Assembly (NCBI GenBank): GCA_964653595.1
Contig: CAZZHH010000018.1
Span: 1-64,000, forward strand
Reading direction: 5' to 3'
Length of the DNA stretch: 64,000 bases
Source: JBAXTE01 sp964653595
GTDB lineage: Bacteria > Bacteroidota > Bacteroidia > Bacteroidales > WCHB1-69
Each line of letters starts with the position of its first letter. Within the stretch, counting starts at the first letter, position 1. The notes under the pieces are model-generated. The model was not told the DNA's origin. It did not search any database and was given only the letters and a program-made list of their open reading frames with translations. This document shows positions 17,817 through 26,344 of the stretch, piece by piece. Both the position numbers and the translations under genes were made by a program.

Positions 17817-19058
17817 TTACCCTACGGGTACAATTTTGTATAATTTATCGTTTCGTCGCACTGGTGATGAGACAATTAGAGAACAAACATCTCCCTTTTG
17901 TGCTAGATGAACAGGCATTAAATTTATTCGAATTTCAGTTACAATGCCTTCGCAAACTCCAGTAGTTGGTCCCATAATCACGTATTCCTCTCCTACATTA
18001 AGCTCTCCGGTCTCAATTTTTATCTCAGCAGCGCTCACCCTCGTATAAAAGTTGGTGATTTTTCCTATGTACACTTTTTTGTGAGTAGCTGAAGAACCAT
18101 AATTTTCTGTCCATTCACCCACTTTACGGCCGAGATAATATCCATCCCAAAAACCACGATTGTATACTTTTGATAGTCTTTGTAACCAAAGGTCTACTTT
18201 TGATTGAGAAAAATCATTATCGATAACCGCATCTGCTGCTTCTCGATAACATTGAGTAACGGTTTTTACATAATCGGCAGATCGGCCTCTTCCTTCGATC
18301 TTTAACACAGTAACTCCAGCATCTATAATTTTATCCACAAAAGGAAGCGTGCATAAATCTTTAGGAGACATAATGTATTTATTGTCCACCAACAACTCCA
18401 ATTCATGATCCACATCTTTTACATTATACGATCTTCTGCATGGCTGAAGACAAGCTCCTTTATTAGCTGAATAGTTAAAATTATCCAAACTTATATAACA
18501 CTTTCCGGAAACAGCCATACATAAGGCTCCATGGGCAAATATTTCGATTTGAACCAATTCTCCCGAAGGTCCTTTTATTTGCTTTTCTGAAATTTGTTTG
18601 GTAATATTCTTAACTTGTTCAATACTCAGTTCTCGGGCCGTAACCATCACATCTGCATATTGAGCGTAGAATTTTACACTTTGAATGTTAGTAATATTGC
18701 ATTGAGTAGAGATGTGAATTTCCATCCCAATCTCTTTAAGATACTCTAAAACAGCTAAATCAGATGCGATTACGGCGGTTATTCCCTCTTTTTTAGCAGC
18801 ATCAGCAACCCGATAAACCTCCTCGAGTTCGTGATCGTATACGATGGTATTAAGGGTTAAATAACTACGAATATGGTGATCTTTACATATTTGAGAGATA
18901 CGTGATAAATCATCTAAAGTGAAATTTGCGGATGACCTGGAACGCATATTCAAATTGCCAACGCCAAAATATACTGCATTTGCTCCTCCTTGAATAGCAG
19001 CATGAAGTGACTCATAGGAGCCCACTGGCGCCATTATCTCGATTACATTACTACTCAT
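17817..19058 (-). CDS. U32 family protein (TrhP/YegQ-like tRNA hydroxylation or peptidase U32)
   Basis: The 413-residue product has the U32 N-terminal signature IMAPVGSYESLHAAIQGGANAVYFG and the motif region IEIFAHGALCMAVSGKCYIS (about 165-190). The conserved cysteines CLQPCRRSY follow, then the KIEGRGRSADYV stretch (about 252). Length fits the TrhP/YegQ branch, which in E. coli and Bacillus is needed for 5-hydroxyuridine formation at the tRNA wobble position. Older annotation is collagenase-like protease. The start overlaps the end of dxs by 8 bases, so the two are co-transcribed. A second, longer U32 protein is encoded at 23575-25416. Confidence 0.88.
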   Translation of the reverse strand: MSSNVIEIMAPVGSYESLHAAIQGGANAVYFGVGNLNMRSRSSANFTLDDLSRISQICKDHHIRSYLTLNTIVYDHELEEVYRVADAAKKEGITAVIASDLAVLEYLKEIGMEIHISTQCNITNIQSVKFYAQYADVMVTARELSIEQVKNITKQISEKQIKGPSGELVQIEIFAHGALCMAVSGKCYISLDNFNYSANKGACLQPCRRSYNVKDVDHELELLVDNKYIMSPKDLCTLPFVDKIIDAGVTVLKIEGRGRSADYVKTVTQCYREAADAVIDNDFSQSKVDLWLQRLSKVYNRGFWDGYYLGRKVGEWTENYGSSATHKKVYIGKITNFYTRVSAAEIKIETGELNVGEEYVIMGPTTGVCEGIVTEIRINLMPVHLAQKGDVCSLIVSSPVRRNDKLYKIVPVG

Positions 19059-20952
19059 TAATCCAATACTTTTTAATTACTTGTATCATGTGATCCGAAT
19101 CCAATCGACACTCGGAACGAAGTTGTGCCACTGATCCTTGTTCTATAATTTTGTCTGGAACACCCATACGTACAATATTTGCTGAGTATCCATGTTCTAG
19201 CATAAACTCAGCTACCGCGCTTCCAACCCCACCCACTACGGTACCGTCTTCAATCGTTACAATGGTATGATGGTTTTTAAAAACTTCATGTAAGAGTTCG
19301 TTATCCAGCGGTTTTACAAATCGAAGATCGTAATGAGAAACTTGCATCCCTTCAATAGACGCTATACTAACAGCATCAGCGGTCAAATTTCCTATCGGTC
19401 CAAACGAGAGCATTGCTATTTGGGAGCCTGATTTTAACAATTTTCCTTTTCCAACTTCAATTTCAACCATTTTGTTTCTCCAAATTGGCAAAACGCCTTT
19501 ACCACGAGGGTAGCGAATCACAAATGGATGTTGAGGATCGCTTTGTGCAGTAAACATCAAGTTTCGAAGTTCGTGTTCGTTTATTGGTGATGAAATTATT
19601 AAATTGGGTACAGACCTTAAAAAAGCAATATCATAAATTCCATGATGAGTAGCTCCGTCTTCACCAACCAATCCTCCTCGATCGATACAAAAAATAACCG
19701 GCAAGTTTTGAATTGCTACATCGTGAATAACCTGATCCAAAGATCGTTGCAAAAAGGTAGAGTAGATGTTGCAAAAGGGCACATGACCACTTGCGGCCAT
19801 ACCCGCAGAAAAGGTTACGGCATGCTGTTCGGCAATACCCACATCAAAAGCTCTATCGGGCATCTTTTGCATCATTAAATCCAGAGAGCACCCCGATGCC
19901 ATTGCTGGAGTAACGCCAATTATTTTAGGATTTCTTTTTGCCAATGCCACAATGGTCTCCCCAAAAACATCTTGAAATCTCAACGGCTCGTCGCTACACG
20001 ATTGACTGATTATTTCGCCAGTGACAGGATTAAAGAGTCCAGGTGCATGATACCTTGTTTGATCTCTCTCTGCCAAATCTAATCCTTTCCCTTTTTTGGT
20101 GCGAATATGCAAAAGTTTTGGCCCAGGAATCTGTTTTAAGTCGTTGAAAATTTTAACCAATCTCTCCACATCATGTCCATCCACTGGCCCAAAATATCTA
20201 AATCCTAAGGATTCAAAGAGGTTACTCTTCTTTAATATGGTGCCTTTTAATGCATTTTCAAATTGCTGAACGAAATTTCTAACATAACTCCCTTTATTAT
20301 TTTTAAAAGTGAGTGCTTTCCAAACTTTATCCTTCAGTCGATTGTAAGTTTTGGAGGTCGAAATATCAATGAGATACTCTTTAAGAGCACCTACGCTTTT
20401 GTCAATCGAAATTCCGTTGTCATTTAATACTACCAGCACATTTGCATTTTCCCATCCAGCATGATTCATCGCCTCAAATGCCATTCCTCCTGTCATAGAA
20501 CCATCTCCAATTACAGCAATATGTTGGCGTTGATGATTGTTGTTCAATTTTGCCGAAATAGCCATTCCTAGTGCAGCCGAAATAGAGGTAGAGGAGTGAC
20601 CTGTGCCAAAAGCATCATATTCACTTTCGTTCATTTTCGGAAAACCACTAATCCCTTTGTACATTCTATTCAACTTAAAATCTTCTTTTCTCCCCGTTAA
20701 TATTTTATGTGAATATGCTTGATGCCCAACATCCCAAATTAACTTATCAACGGGAGTATCAAAGACATAATGAAGAGCAGTAGTCAATTCTACGGTTCCT
20801 AAACTTGAACCAAGATGACCCGGATTGTGGCTTATCACATTAATAATATATTCTCTCAACTCGCTACAAAGCGTTGGGAGCTCACTCGCAGGCAGTTTCC
20901 TCAAATCTGAAGGAAATTCTATTTGACTAAGGAGTTTATATGAATTTGACAT
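19051..20952 (-). CDS. dxs: 1-deoxy-D-xylulose-5-phosphate synthase
   Basis: Dxs condenses pyruvate and glyceraldehyde 3-phosphate in a thiamine-diphosphate-dependent reaction, the first step of the MEP isoprenoid pathway. From the ATG at 20952 the protein is about 633 residues. HNPGHLGSSLGTVELTTALH, DVGHQAYSHKILTGR and the ThDP motif GDGSMTGGMAFEAMNHAG are in the first domain. In the second domain are EQHAVTFSAGMAASG (catalytic Glu) and RGGLVGEDGATHHG. The longer frame to 20985 would include the -7 box at 20975-20982, so 20952 is chosen. Complete and typical. Confidence 0.96.
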   Translation of the reverse strand: MSNSYKLLSQIEFPSDLRKLPASELPTLCSELREYIINVISHNPGHLGSSLGTVELTTALHYVFDTPVDKLIWDVGHQAYSHKILTGRKEDFKLNRMYKGISGFPKMNESEYDAFGTGHSSTSISAALGMAISAKLNNNHQRQHIAVIGDGSMTGGMAFEAMNHAGWENANVLVVLNDNGISIDKSVGALKEYLIDISTSKTYNRLKDKVWKALTFKNNKGSYVRNFVQQFENALKGTILKKSNLFESLGFRYFGPVDGHDVERLVKIFNDLKQIPGPKLLHIRTKKGKGLDLAERDQTRYHAPGLFNPVTGEIISQSCSDEPLRFQDVFGETIVALAKRNPKIIGVTPAMASGCSLDLMMQKMPDRAFDVGIAEQHAVTFSAGMAASGHVPFCNIYSTFLQRSLDQVIHDVAIQNLPVIFCIDRGGLVGEDGATHHGIYDIAFLRSVPNLIISSPINEHELRNLMFTAQSDPQHPFVIRYPRGKGVLPIWRNKMVEIEVGKGKLLKSGSQIAMLSFGPIGNLTADAVSIASIEGMQVSHYDLRFVKPLDNELLHEVFKNHHTIVTIEDGTVVGGVGSAVAEFMLEHGYSANIVRMGVPDKIIEQGSVAQLRSECRLDSDHMIQVIKKYWINE

Positions 20953-20974
20953 GTTTTCTTCTAAAAAATTGGCA

Positions 20975-20982
20975 CAAAGATA
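20975..20982 (-). promoter_or_regulatory. -7 element of the dxs promoter
   Basis: Minus-strand TATCTTTG, a perfect TAnnTTTG match, lies 23 bases before the dxs ATG at 20952. It excludes the upstream ATG of the open frame as the start of translation. Confidence 0.6.
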
Positions 20983-21167
20983 CAAAACTATCCAACACCC
21001 CTAATTTAAAAAAAGACAACTTTAATCATAAAAATAACAAAAAGGGTTTCTTTTTAAAAAAAGCATTACAGATCCATTATAATCACTTTTCTTTTTATCT
21101 AATCCAATCTGCTTTTCGTTGAATCTTTTTCAAACCAATTATTGTCTCTCGTTTTTCTAAAAATGCG

Positions 21168-21175
21168 TACATTTG
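21168..21175 (+). promoter_or_regulatory. -7 element of the pssA promoter
   Basis: TACATTTG matches the Bacteroidota -7 consensus and lies 26 bases before the ATG at 21202. It shows that the upstream in-frame ATGs at 21142 and 21163 are not the start. Confidence 0.55.
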
Positions 21176-21201
21176 TCGAAAACAAAAACAATAATCAAAA
21201 A

Positions 21202-21897
21202 ATGATTAAAAAACATATTCCAAATACAATTACAGGATTTAACTTGGTAGCAGGGTGCATTTCGATCGTTTTTTCGTTTTCACACAAATATGAATTGGCA
21301 ATTATCGCAATATTGGTTGCAGCAATCTTCGATTTTTTTGATGGTTTTGTGGCTCGGCTCCTTAATGTGATGTCACCCATTGGAAAAGAACTCGACTCAT
21401 TAGCAGATGTTGTTTCTTTTGGTGTATCGCCTGCAATGATCCTTTTTTGCTACCTCACCCAAATCAATAATGCAACAGAAACCAACCAATGGAATTATTT
21501 TTTGCCCTATTTTATCTTTATAGTACCAATGTTTTCTGCATTTCGATTAGCAAAATTCAACCTCGACACACGTCAAAGCACCTCTTTTTTGGGACTCCCA
21601 ACTCCGGCCAATGCACTCTTATTAAGCACACTCATTTTGCTTCCAAAAGAATGGGAAATTATTCACAATATCTATTTCTTCTTATCCATTGCCATCGTAA
21701 CTTCTTGGATGTTAGTTAGCGAAATTCCATTATTTGCTCTAAAATTCAAAAACTTTAGCTGGCATGATAACTACGAAAAATTTATTTTCCTCATTGGAAT
21801 TATTCCTTTAATCGCAATTTTTAATTACATCGCAATCCCATTTATAATGGTATGGTATATTCTATTATCCCTTGTGTTGCTTTGTATAAAAAAGTAA
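21202..21897 (+). CDS. pssA: CDP-diacylglycerol-serine O-phosphatidyltransferase
   Basis: PssA makes phosphatidylserine from CDP-diacylglycerol and serine in the cytoplasmic membrane, the precursor of phosphatidylethanolamine. The product of about 231 residues starts MIKKHIPNTITGFNLVAGC. It carries the full CDP-alcohol phosphotransferase signature, D-x2-DG-x2-AR-x8-G-x3-D-x3-D, as FFDGFVARLLN followed by GKELDSLAD. About six to seven hydrophobic segments are visible. The start at 21202 is supported by the promoter element at 21168-21175. Confidence 0.93.
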   Translation: MIKKHIPNTITGFNLVAGCISIVFSFSHKYELAIIAILVAAIFDFFDGFVARLLNVMSPIGKELDSLADVVSFGVSPAMILFCYLTQINNATETNQWNYFLPYFIFIVPMFSAFRLAKFNLDTRQSTSFLGLPTPANALLLSTLILLPKEWEIIHNIYFFLSIAIVTSWMLVSEIPLFALKFKNFSWHDNYEKFIFLIGIIPLIAIFNYIAIPFIMVWYILLSLVLLCIKK

Positions 21898-21970
21898 AAT
21901 ATCATTTGCACATTCGACCTTAGAATAAAAAAATGATGATTTAACAAAGGGACAAACTAAAAATAAGTTT

Positions 21971-21978
21971 TACATTTG
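21971..21978 (+). promoter_or_regulatory. -7 element of the folB promoter (near-leaderless)
   Basis: TACATTTG ends only 11 bases before the folB ATG at 21990. With a start site five to seven bases after the element, the mRNA leader would be about 5-7 nt, too short for a ribosome binding site. Confidence 0.5.
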
Positions 21979-21989
21979 CAAGAAAAAAT

Positions 21990-22346
21990 ATGAGCCAGAT
22001 TACAATTGAAGGAATGGAATTTTATGCATATCATGGTTGTTTTAAAGAAGAACAAATTGTTGGCACTTGGTTTAATGTAGACGCAATTTTAAGTGGCAAT
22101 TTCGACAAAGCAGCTCAAACCGACAACATAGAAGATACGGTAAACTACTTAAGTGTATATCGAATGATAAAATCGGAGATGGAAATACCCACAAAACTTC
22201 TGGAGACAGTTGTCTTAAGAATAATAGATAGAATTTTAGCCTCGTTTCCGTTAGTAGAAAAAGTAGAATTAAAATTATCAAAACTAAACCCTCCCTTAGG
22301 CGGAAAACTAAAAAGTGTAAGCGTTTTGATGAGCAAAGAGAGGTAA
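21990..22346 (+). CDS. folB: Dihydroneopterin aldolase
   Basis: FolB converts 7,8-dihydroneopterin to 6-hydroxymethyl-dihydropterin plus glycolaldehyde in folate synthesis. The 118-residue length is standard. The pattern ITIEGMEFYAYHGCFKEEQIVG at the N-terminus contains the YHG/E active-site segment. The DTVNYLSVYRMIKSEM and LLETVVLRI segments (about 48-75) and the C-terminal KLSKLNPPLGGKLKSVSV (about 95-112) are all family hallmarks. Confidence 0.94.
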   Translation: MSQITIEGMEFYAYHGCFKEEQIVGTWFNVDAILSGNFDKAAQTDNIEDTVNYLSVYRMIKSEMEIPTKLLETVVLRIIDRILASFPLVEKVELKLSKLNPPLGGKLKSVSVLMSKER

Positions 22347-22348
22347 AA

Positions 22349-22534
22349 ATGGTAAAAAAGTGCCCAAAATGCGGAAAAAAATTTGAGTGCTCTCACGACA
22401 TCAACTGTTGGTGTATATCCCTAAAAATCAGTGAATCAACACTCGCAAAATTAAAAAAAGATTTTCCCGACTGTTTATGTCGTGATTGTTTGCAAGAAAT
22501 TGAAGCAAAATCGAGTAAAAATTTGGCAAAATAA
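22349..22534 (+). CDS. Cysteine-rich CWC family small zinc-ribbon protein
   Basis: The 61-residue product has seven or more cysteines in the pattern CPKCGKKFECSHD...CWC...CLCRDCL, matching the Cysteine-rich CWC family. It is probably a small metal-binding protein. It starts 2 bases after the folB stop, so the two are probably co-transcribed. Function is unknown. Confidence 0.8.
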   Translation: MVKKCPKCGKKFECSHDINCWCISLKISESTLAKLKKDFPDCLCRDCLQEIEAKSSKNLAK

Positions 22535-22553
22535 AAAAAAAGTAGTAATTTTG
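22522..22553 (+). promoter_or_regulatory. Promoter of tRNA-Cys
   Basis: TTTG at 22522-22525, a 20-base spacer and TAATTTTG at 22546-22553 make a near-ideal Bacteroidota sigma promoter. The tRNA begins 11 bases after it. The -33 part lies in the last codons of the CWC gene. Confidence 0.75.
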
Positions 22554-22563
22554 CACTAACATT

Positions 22564-22634
22564 GGTCCTGTAGCCGAGTGGTTAGGCACCGGTCTGCAAA
22601 ACCGTCTACAGCGGTTCGAATCCGCTCGGGACCT
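22564..22634 (+). tRNA. tRNA-Cys (anticodon GCA)
   Basis: All four arms fold. The acceptor GGTCCTG pairs with CGGGACC (one G-U). The D arm is GCCGAGTGGTTAGGC. The anticodon loop is CTGCAAA with anticodon GCA, and its stem keeps four pairs. The T arm is AGCGG-TTCGAAT-CCGCT. The discriminator base is T, as expected for tRNA-Cys, and CCA is not encoded. It has its own promoter and terminator. Confidence 0.96.
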
Positions 22635-22635
22635 C

Positions 22636-22667
22636 AACAAAAGCCGTCATATAAGACGGCTTTTGTT
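22636..22667. terminator. Bidirectional intrinsic terminator between tRNA-Cys and msrC
   Basis: A 13-bp perfect inverted repeat, AACAAAAGCCGTC (22636-22648) and its complement (22655-22667), has a 6-base loop. It is T-rich on both strands after the GC core. It sits directly after the tRNA and overlaps the stop codon of the convergent reductase gene by two bases. Confidence 0.85.
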
Positions 22668-23139
22668 ATAATAATCGAAGCAACTTTTCCAAACCCTCCA
22701 CGTCTGCATTTGTAAAAGATGCAATCTCTTTGCTATCTACATCTAATACCCCAATCACTTGATTGTCACGAATAAATGGCACTACAACTTCCGACATAGA
22801 ACGACTATCACATGCAATGTGTCCAGGGAAATCATGTACGTTTTCTACTAATATTGATTTTTTCTTGTTAATTCCAGCCCAACAGACACCGCAATCTTTT
22901 TGCAATACCATACAAGCGAGAGATCCTTGATAAGGCCCTACGGTTAACACACCATTATCTAAGAGGTAAAAACCAGTCCAAAAGAAATAATCAAACTTCT
23001 GATGCAACAAAGCAACCATGGTAGACATTCGAGCAGTAACATTCTCCGTTTTCACAAAAAGGAGTTCCAATTGGTTATAAATACGTTGGTATCTATCTTT
23101 TTTTTGCTGTTCCGAAATAATCGTTTTCTTATTTGTCAT
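22666..23139 (-). CDS. msrC: Free methionine-(R)-sulfoxide reductase (GAF domain, fRMsr)
   Basis: The 157-residue protein is a single GAF domain of the fRMsr family, which reduces free methionine-R-sulfoxide using thioredoxin. The family-specific run FFWTGFYLL (about 54-62), GPYQGSLACMVL, GVCWAGI and FPGHIACDSRSMSEVVVP is complete. It includes the three cysteines (ACM, GVC and IACD) that form the catalytic and resolving disulfides. Length is typical. It shares a terminator with the tRNA on the other strand. Confidence 0.9.
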   Translation of the reverse strand: MTNKKTIISEQQKKDRYQRIYNQLELLFVKTENVTARMSTMVALLHQKFDYFFWTGFYLLDNGVLTVGPYQGSLACMVLQKDCGVCWAGINKKKSILVENVHDFPGHIACDSRSMSEVVVPFIRDNQVIGVLDVDSKEIASFTNADVEGLEKLLRLL

Positions 23140-23225
23140 AGTACTAAGTAATTTTAATTTCCTGATACAAACTTACTTTTTTTATTCATACAGGGCATTT
23201 AAAAGTCCAAAAATAGCAAAAAATT

Positions 23226-23252
23226 GTATCTTTGTAAAAATTACAAAGATAC
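23226..23252. promoter_or_regulatory. 27-bp palindrome with face-to-face -7 boxes
   Basis: GTATCTTTGTAA (23226-23237) and its exact complement (23241-23252) are separated by AAA. Each arm contains TATCTTTG, the -7 consensus, one on each strand. The plus element precedes the lipoprotein gene at 23264 by 29 bases. The minus element faces msrC, whose ATG at 23139 would then have a leader of about 100 bases. It may be an operator or two overlapping promoters. No good -33 element was found for either. Confidence 0.55.
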
Positions 23253-23263
23253 AACAATCAACT

Positions 23264-23575
23264 ATGTATAAAAAACAGATTCTTCTTTTTTTGGTAATTG
23301 CAGTATTCTCTTTTTCGTCGTGCAGAAGTAAAGAGTGTAAAGAAAACCGAAAAATTCGAATAAATGCAATGGTATCAGCATTAACCAATACATATACCGA
23401 TCAAGAAGCAATTATTGAATATTCCGAGAAATCGATCGATGCAATTATTGATAAATATGGATGTGAGAGTCTAAAAAAACCAAATTTACCCCTAGATCAG
23501 CAAAAAGAGCTTTTGCAACAAATTGAAGAAGAAAACCCACAATTAATTGAGCGTCTCGAGAAAAGTAGAAGGTAA
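23264..23575 (+). CDS. Small exported lipoprotein, unknown function
   Basis: The 103-residue product begins MYKKQILLFLVIAVFSFSSC, a lipoprotein signal with a Cys at residue 20. The remainder is charged and mostly helical. No known domain was recognised. A -7 box lies 29 bases upstream. The last base of its stop codon is the first base of the next gene (TAATG), which indicates translational coupling with the U32 protein. Confidence 0.75.
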   Translation: MYKKQILLFLVIAVFSFSSCRSKECKENRKIRINAMVSALTNTYTDQEAIIEYSEKSIDAIIDKYGCESLKKPNLPLDQQKELLQQIEEENPQLIERLEKSRR

Positions 23576-25416
23576 TGAAGCTGACAGAAATATCCCTATT
23601 AGCACCGGCCCGTTCTTTAGAAGCAGGAATCGTTGCTATAAATCACGGAGCAGACGAAATTTATATAGGTGCCCAAAAATTTGGAGCACGTCATGCAGCA
23701 GGAAATACCCTTGAAGACATCGCTACATTGATTGCTTATGCGCACAAATTTAAAGTAAAGGTTTTTGTAACCATAAACACTCTTCTCTTCGATCGCGAAA
23801 TGGATGAAATTCAAATCCTTATTCACGAATTACATTCAATTGGCACAGATGCAATCATTATCCAGGATTTAGGGATATTAGAATTAGATTTACCTCCCAT
23901 CCCTATTCATGCAAGCACTCAACTCAACAATATTGAGGTTAGCCACATTCAATTTTTAGAAAAAGTTGGATTTTCAAGAGCAATATTAGGGAGAGAACTT
24001 ACGCTTGATCAGATCAAAGAAATTAGAAACAACACTACCATCGAGCTAGAATCATTTATACATGGCTCACTGTGTGTTAGTTATAGTGGCCAGTGCTATT
24101 TAAGCCATTTTATAGGAAATAGAAGTGCTAATAGAGGAGAATGTGCACAACCATGCCGATTAACTTATGATTTGATAGATGTTGATGAAAATATTTTAAT
24201 TCATCAAAAACATTTACTTTCACTAAAAGATTTAAATCTAACTACTTCCATTCCTCAATTGATCGAATCGGGAGTAACTTCGCTAAAAATTGAAGGAAGA
24301 CTAAAAGACAATGAATATATTGCAAATGTAGTTGGACACTACCGAAAAGTAATCGACAACTATTTAGCACAAAATCCTCTGTACACTAGATCCTCAAAAG
24401 GAATTTCTAATTTACACTTTACTCCAGATATCGACAAAACATTTAATCGGCAATATAGCTCTTATTTCATAAATGGGCGTACAGAAAATTCAATTGTAGC
24501 ACACGATAGCCCTAAATCTGTAGGAAAAAAAATTGGAACAATCACTAAAACCACCTCCACATATGCCGAAATAGAAACACAAGAAACACTTCGTAATGGG
24601 GATGGAATATGCTATTTTGCAAGCGATGGAACGTTGTATGGTGCCTATATCAATTCCGTAAATAAAAACCAAATTACCATTTCCAACGAAGCAAAATGGG
24701 AGGTTGGTAGTGAAATATTTCGCAATGTAGATGTTGATTTTATAAAAAACATGCATTACGAGAAAACTAAAAGAAAAATCGAATGCCAAATGCAAATTGA
24801 TTTTTCAAGTAATCTCTTCGAGATAAGAGCATATTTAGCAGAAGAAAACTTAGAAGCAAAAATCAAAATCCAAAATTATGAACTAGCCAACAACTTTGAA
24901 AGAGCAAGTTTGCAGTTTGCCGAACAATTAAGCAAATCGGGTGAATCCATTTTTGAGGTAACAGAAGTCCTTATCTACTCAACCAACCTGCCATTTATTC
25001 CAATTTCAAAAATGAATGAAATCAGAAGAGAGCTTTTAAACGATCTAGAAGAAAAACTGGTAAGCAATTATCCAAAAGCAATAAAAATCCTAAAAAAGAC
25101 AAACTATCCATACCCTACAACAGAAATAGACTACAATGGAAATATCAGTAATGAATTATCCAAAAAATTTTACCAAAGGCATGCGGCAGAACTCAAAAAT
25201 TGGTCGCCAGAAAAATGGGGCTACCGAGGAAATGAGGCATTAATGACCACAAAATATTGTTTAAAATACAGCTTAGGCTGGTGTCAAAAATTTCAAAATC
25301 CAGAGAAAAACTTACCTAGAGAACTAAATATTATGAATCAAAATAACAAATTTAAGTTGGAGTTTGATTGCAAAAGATGCGTTATGATGGTTAAGGATTC
25401 AAAAAAAGATGAATGA
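23575..25416 (+). CDS. U32 family protein with DUF3656-like region (RlhA-like)
   Basis: The 613-residue protein has the U32 signature region: LLAPARSLEAGIVAINHGADEIYIG at the N-terminus, SFIHGSLCVSYSGQCYLSH (about 160-178), the cysteines GECAQPCRLTY (about 184-194), and SLKIEGRLKDNEYI (about 240). An additional region of about 300 residues after that matches the longer RlhA/YdcP-type architecture. In E. coli, RlhA is required for hydroxylation of C2501 in 23S rRNA. The C-terminal segment has further cysteines (KYCLKYSLGWCQKF, then FDCKRCVMMV) that may help bind a metal cluster. The shorter paralogue at 17817-19058 probably acts on tRNA. Assignment of substrates is by length and layout only. 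Confidence 0.85.
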   Translation: MKLTEISLLAPARSLEAGIVAINHGADEIYIGAQKFGARHAAGNTLEDIATLIAYAHKFKVKVFVTINTLLFDREMDEIQILIHELHSIGTDAIIIQDLGILELDLPPIPIHASTQLNNIEVSHIQFLEKVGFSRAILGRELTLDQIKEIRNNTTIELESFIHGSLCVSYSGQCYLSHFIGNRSANRGECAQPCRLTYDLIDVDENILIHQKHLLSLKDLNLTTSIPQLIESGVTSLKIEGRLKDNEYIANVVGHYRKVIDNYLAQNPLYTRSSKGISNLHFTPDIDKTFNRQYSSYFINGRTENSIVAHDSPKSVGKKIGTITKTTSTYAEIETQETLRNGDGICYFASDGTLYGAYINSVNKNQITISNEAKWEVGSEIFRNVDVDFIKNMHYEKTKRKIECQMQIDFSSNLFEIRAYLAEENLEAKIKIQNYELANNFERASLQFAEQLSKSGESIFEVTEVLIYSTNLPFIPISKMNEIRRELLNDLEEKLVSNYPKAIKILKKTNYPYPTTEIDYNGNISNELSKKFYQRHAAELKNWSPEKWGYRGNEALMTTKYCLKYSLGWCQKFQNPEKNLPRELNIMNQNNKFKLEFDCKRCVMMVKDSKKDE

Positions 25417-25444
25417 TTTAATAAAAATTTAAGTTAAAAAGTAT

Positions 25445-25452
25445 TATTTTTG
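25445..25452 (+). promoter_or_regulatory. -7 element of the phosphoesterase gene
   Basis: TATTTTTG matches TAnnTTTG and lies 56 bases before the ATG at 25509, in the 92-base gap after the U32 gene. Confidence 0.5.
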
Positions 25453-25508
25453 CATAGAGATAAACATTATCCATACATTTCTTCTAACAAACATTAGATC
25501 CTTAAAAG

Positions 25509-26231
25509 ATGAACAAACAGTGGGTTATTCCAGACATACATGGGTGCGTAAAAACTATGGCTGCTTTGATTGAACACAAAATAAAGCCAGAAAAAACAGA
25601 TTTGCTCATCTTCCTTGGAGACTATATCGACAGAGGTCCCAATTCAAAAGGGGTAATGGATTATATTATCAAACTAAAAGATCTTGGCTTTCAAACCTAC
25701 TGCCTGATTGGAAACCATGAAGAGGCAATGCTGAGAGCATATAAAAAAGAGTTAAAACAAAAAAAGAAGTTTTTTTTCCTGCCAAAGAAAAACAAACCTT
25801 TAAAATTTTGGATGGGAATAGGTGGAGAAGAGACCCTCTCAAGTTTTAACATCAAAAAAATAGGTCAAATTGATAAAAAATATATCGATTGGATTGAAAA
25901 TCTCGAATATTACTTTCTTCATGAAAATTTCGTGGTAGTGCATGCCGGATTAAATTTCAACATCGAGGATCCTTTTTCAGATAAAGAATCGATGACAAAA
26001 ATTAGAGATTTTACTGTAGATTTTTCCAAAACTGAAAATAGAAGAATTATCCACGGCCATGTTCAACTTAGTTTAGATTTTATCAAATCTACCATTCATG
26101 ATGCAAATTCTCCATTTATTGGACTCGACAATGGTTGTCTACATAAAAAAAGAGTTGGAATGGGTAATCTAATCGCTTTGGAGTTAAATACTCTACAACT
26201 TGAAATTCAACCTAATATTGACAATATTTAA
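25509..26231 (+). CDS. Metallophosphoesterase, serine/threonine phosphatase type
   Basis: The 240-residue protein contains the phosphoprotein phosphatase metal motifs in order: PDIHGC (D-x-H, about 8-13), FLGDYIDRGPNSKG (GD-x2-DRG, about 35-48), LIGNHEE (GNHE, about 69-75), and later VHAGLNF and IIHGHVQ. This is the PPP family layout seen in bacterial PrpA/PrpE-like and diadenosine tetraphosphatase proteins. It is cytoplasmic, with no signal. The substrate cannot be told from sequence. It is the last core gene before the restriction cassette. Confidence 0.88.
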   Translation: MNKQWVIPDIHGCVKTMAALIEHKIKPEKTDLLIFLGDYIDRGPNSKGVMDYIIKLKDLGFQTYCLIGNHEEAMLRAYKKELKQKKKFFFLPKKNKPLKFWMGIGGEETLSSFNIKKIGQIDKKYIDWIENLEYYFLHENFVVVHAGLNFNIEDPFSDKESMTKIRDFTVDFSKTENRRIIHGHVQLSLDFIKSTIHDANSPFIGLDNGCLHKKRVGMGNLIALELNTLQLEIQPNIDNI

Positions 26232-26344
26232 TTCTATTTCGTAATAATTAGAGTGATTCTATCAATTAGCTAGCATTAATTGTAAAAAGGAAAAATCAAG
26301 GAAAAAACAGACATTGTAATTTTTGCTGCAGAAAGACAAAGAAA

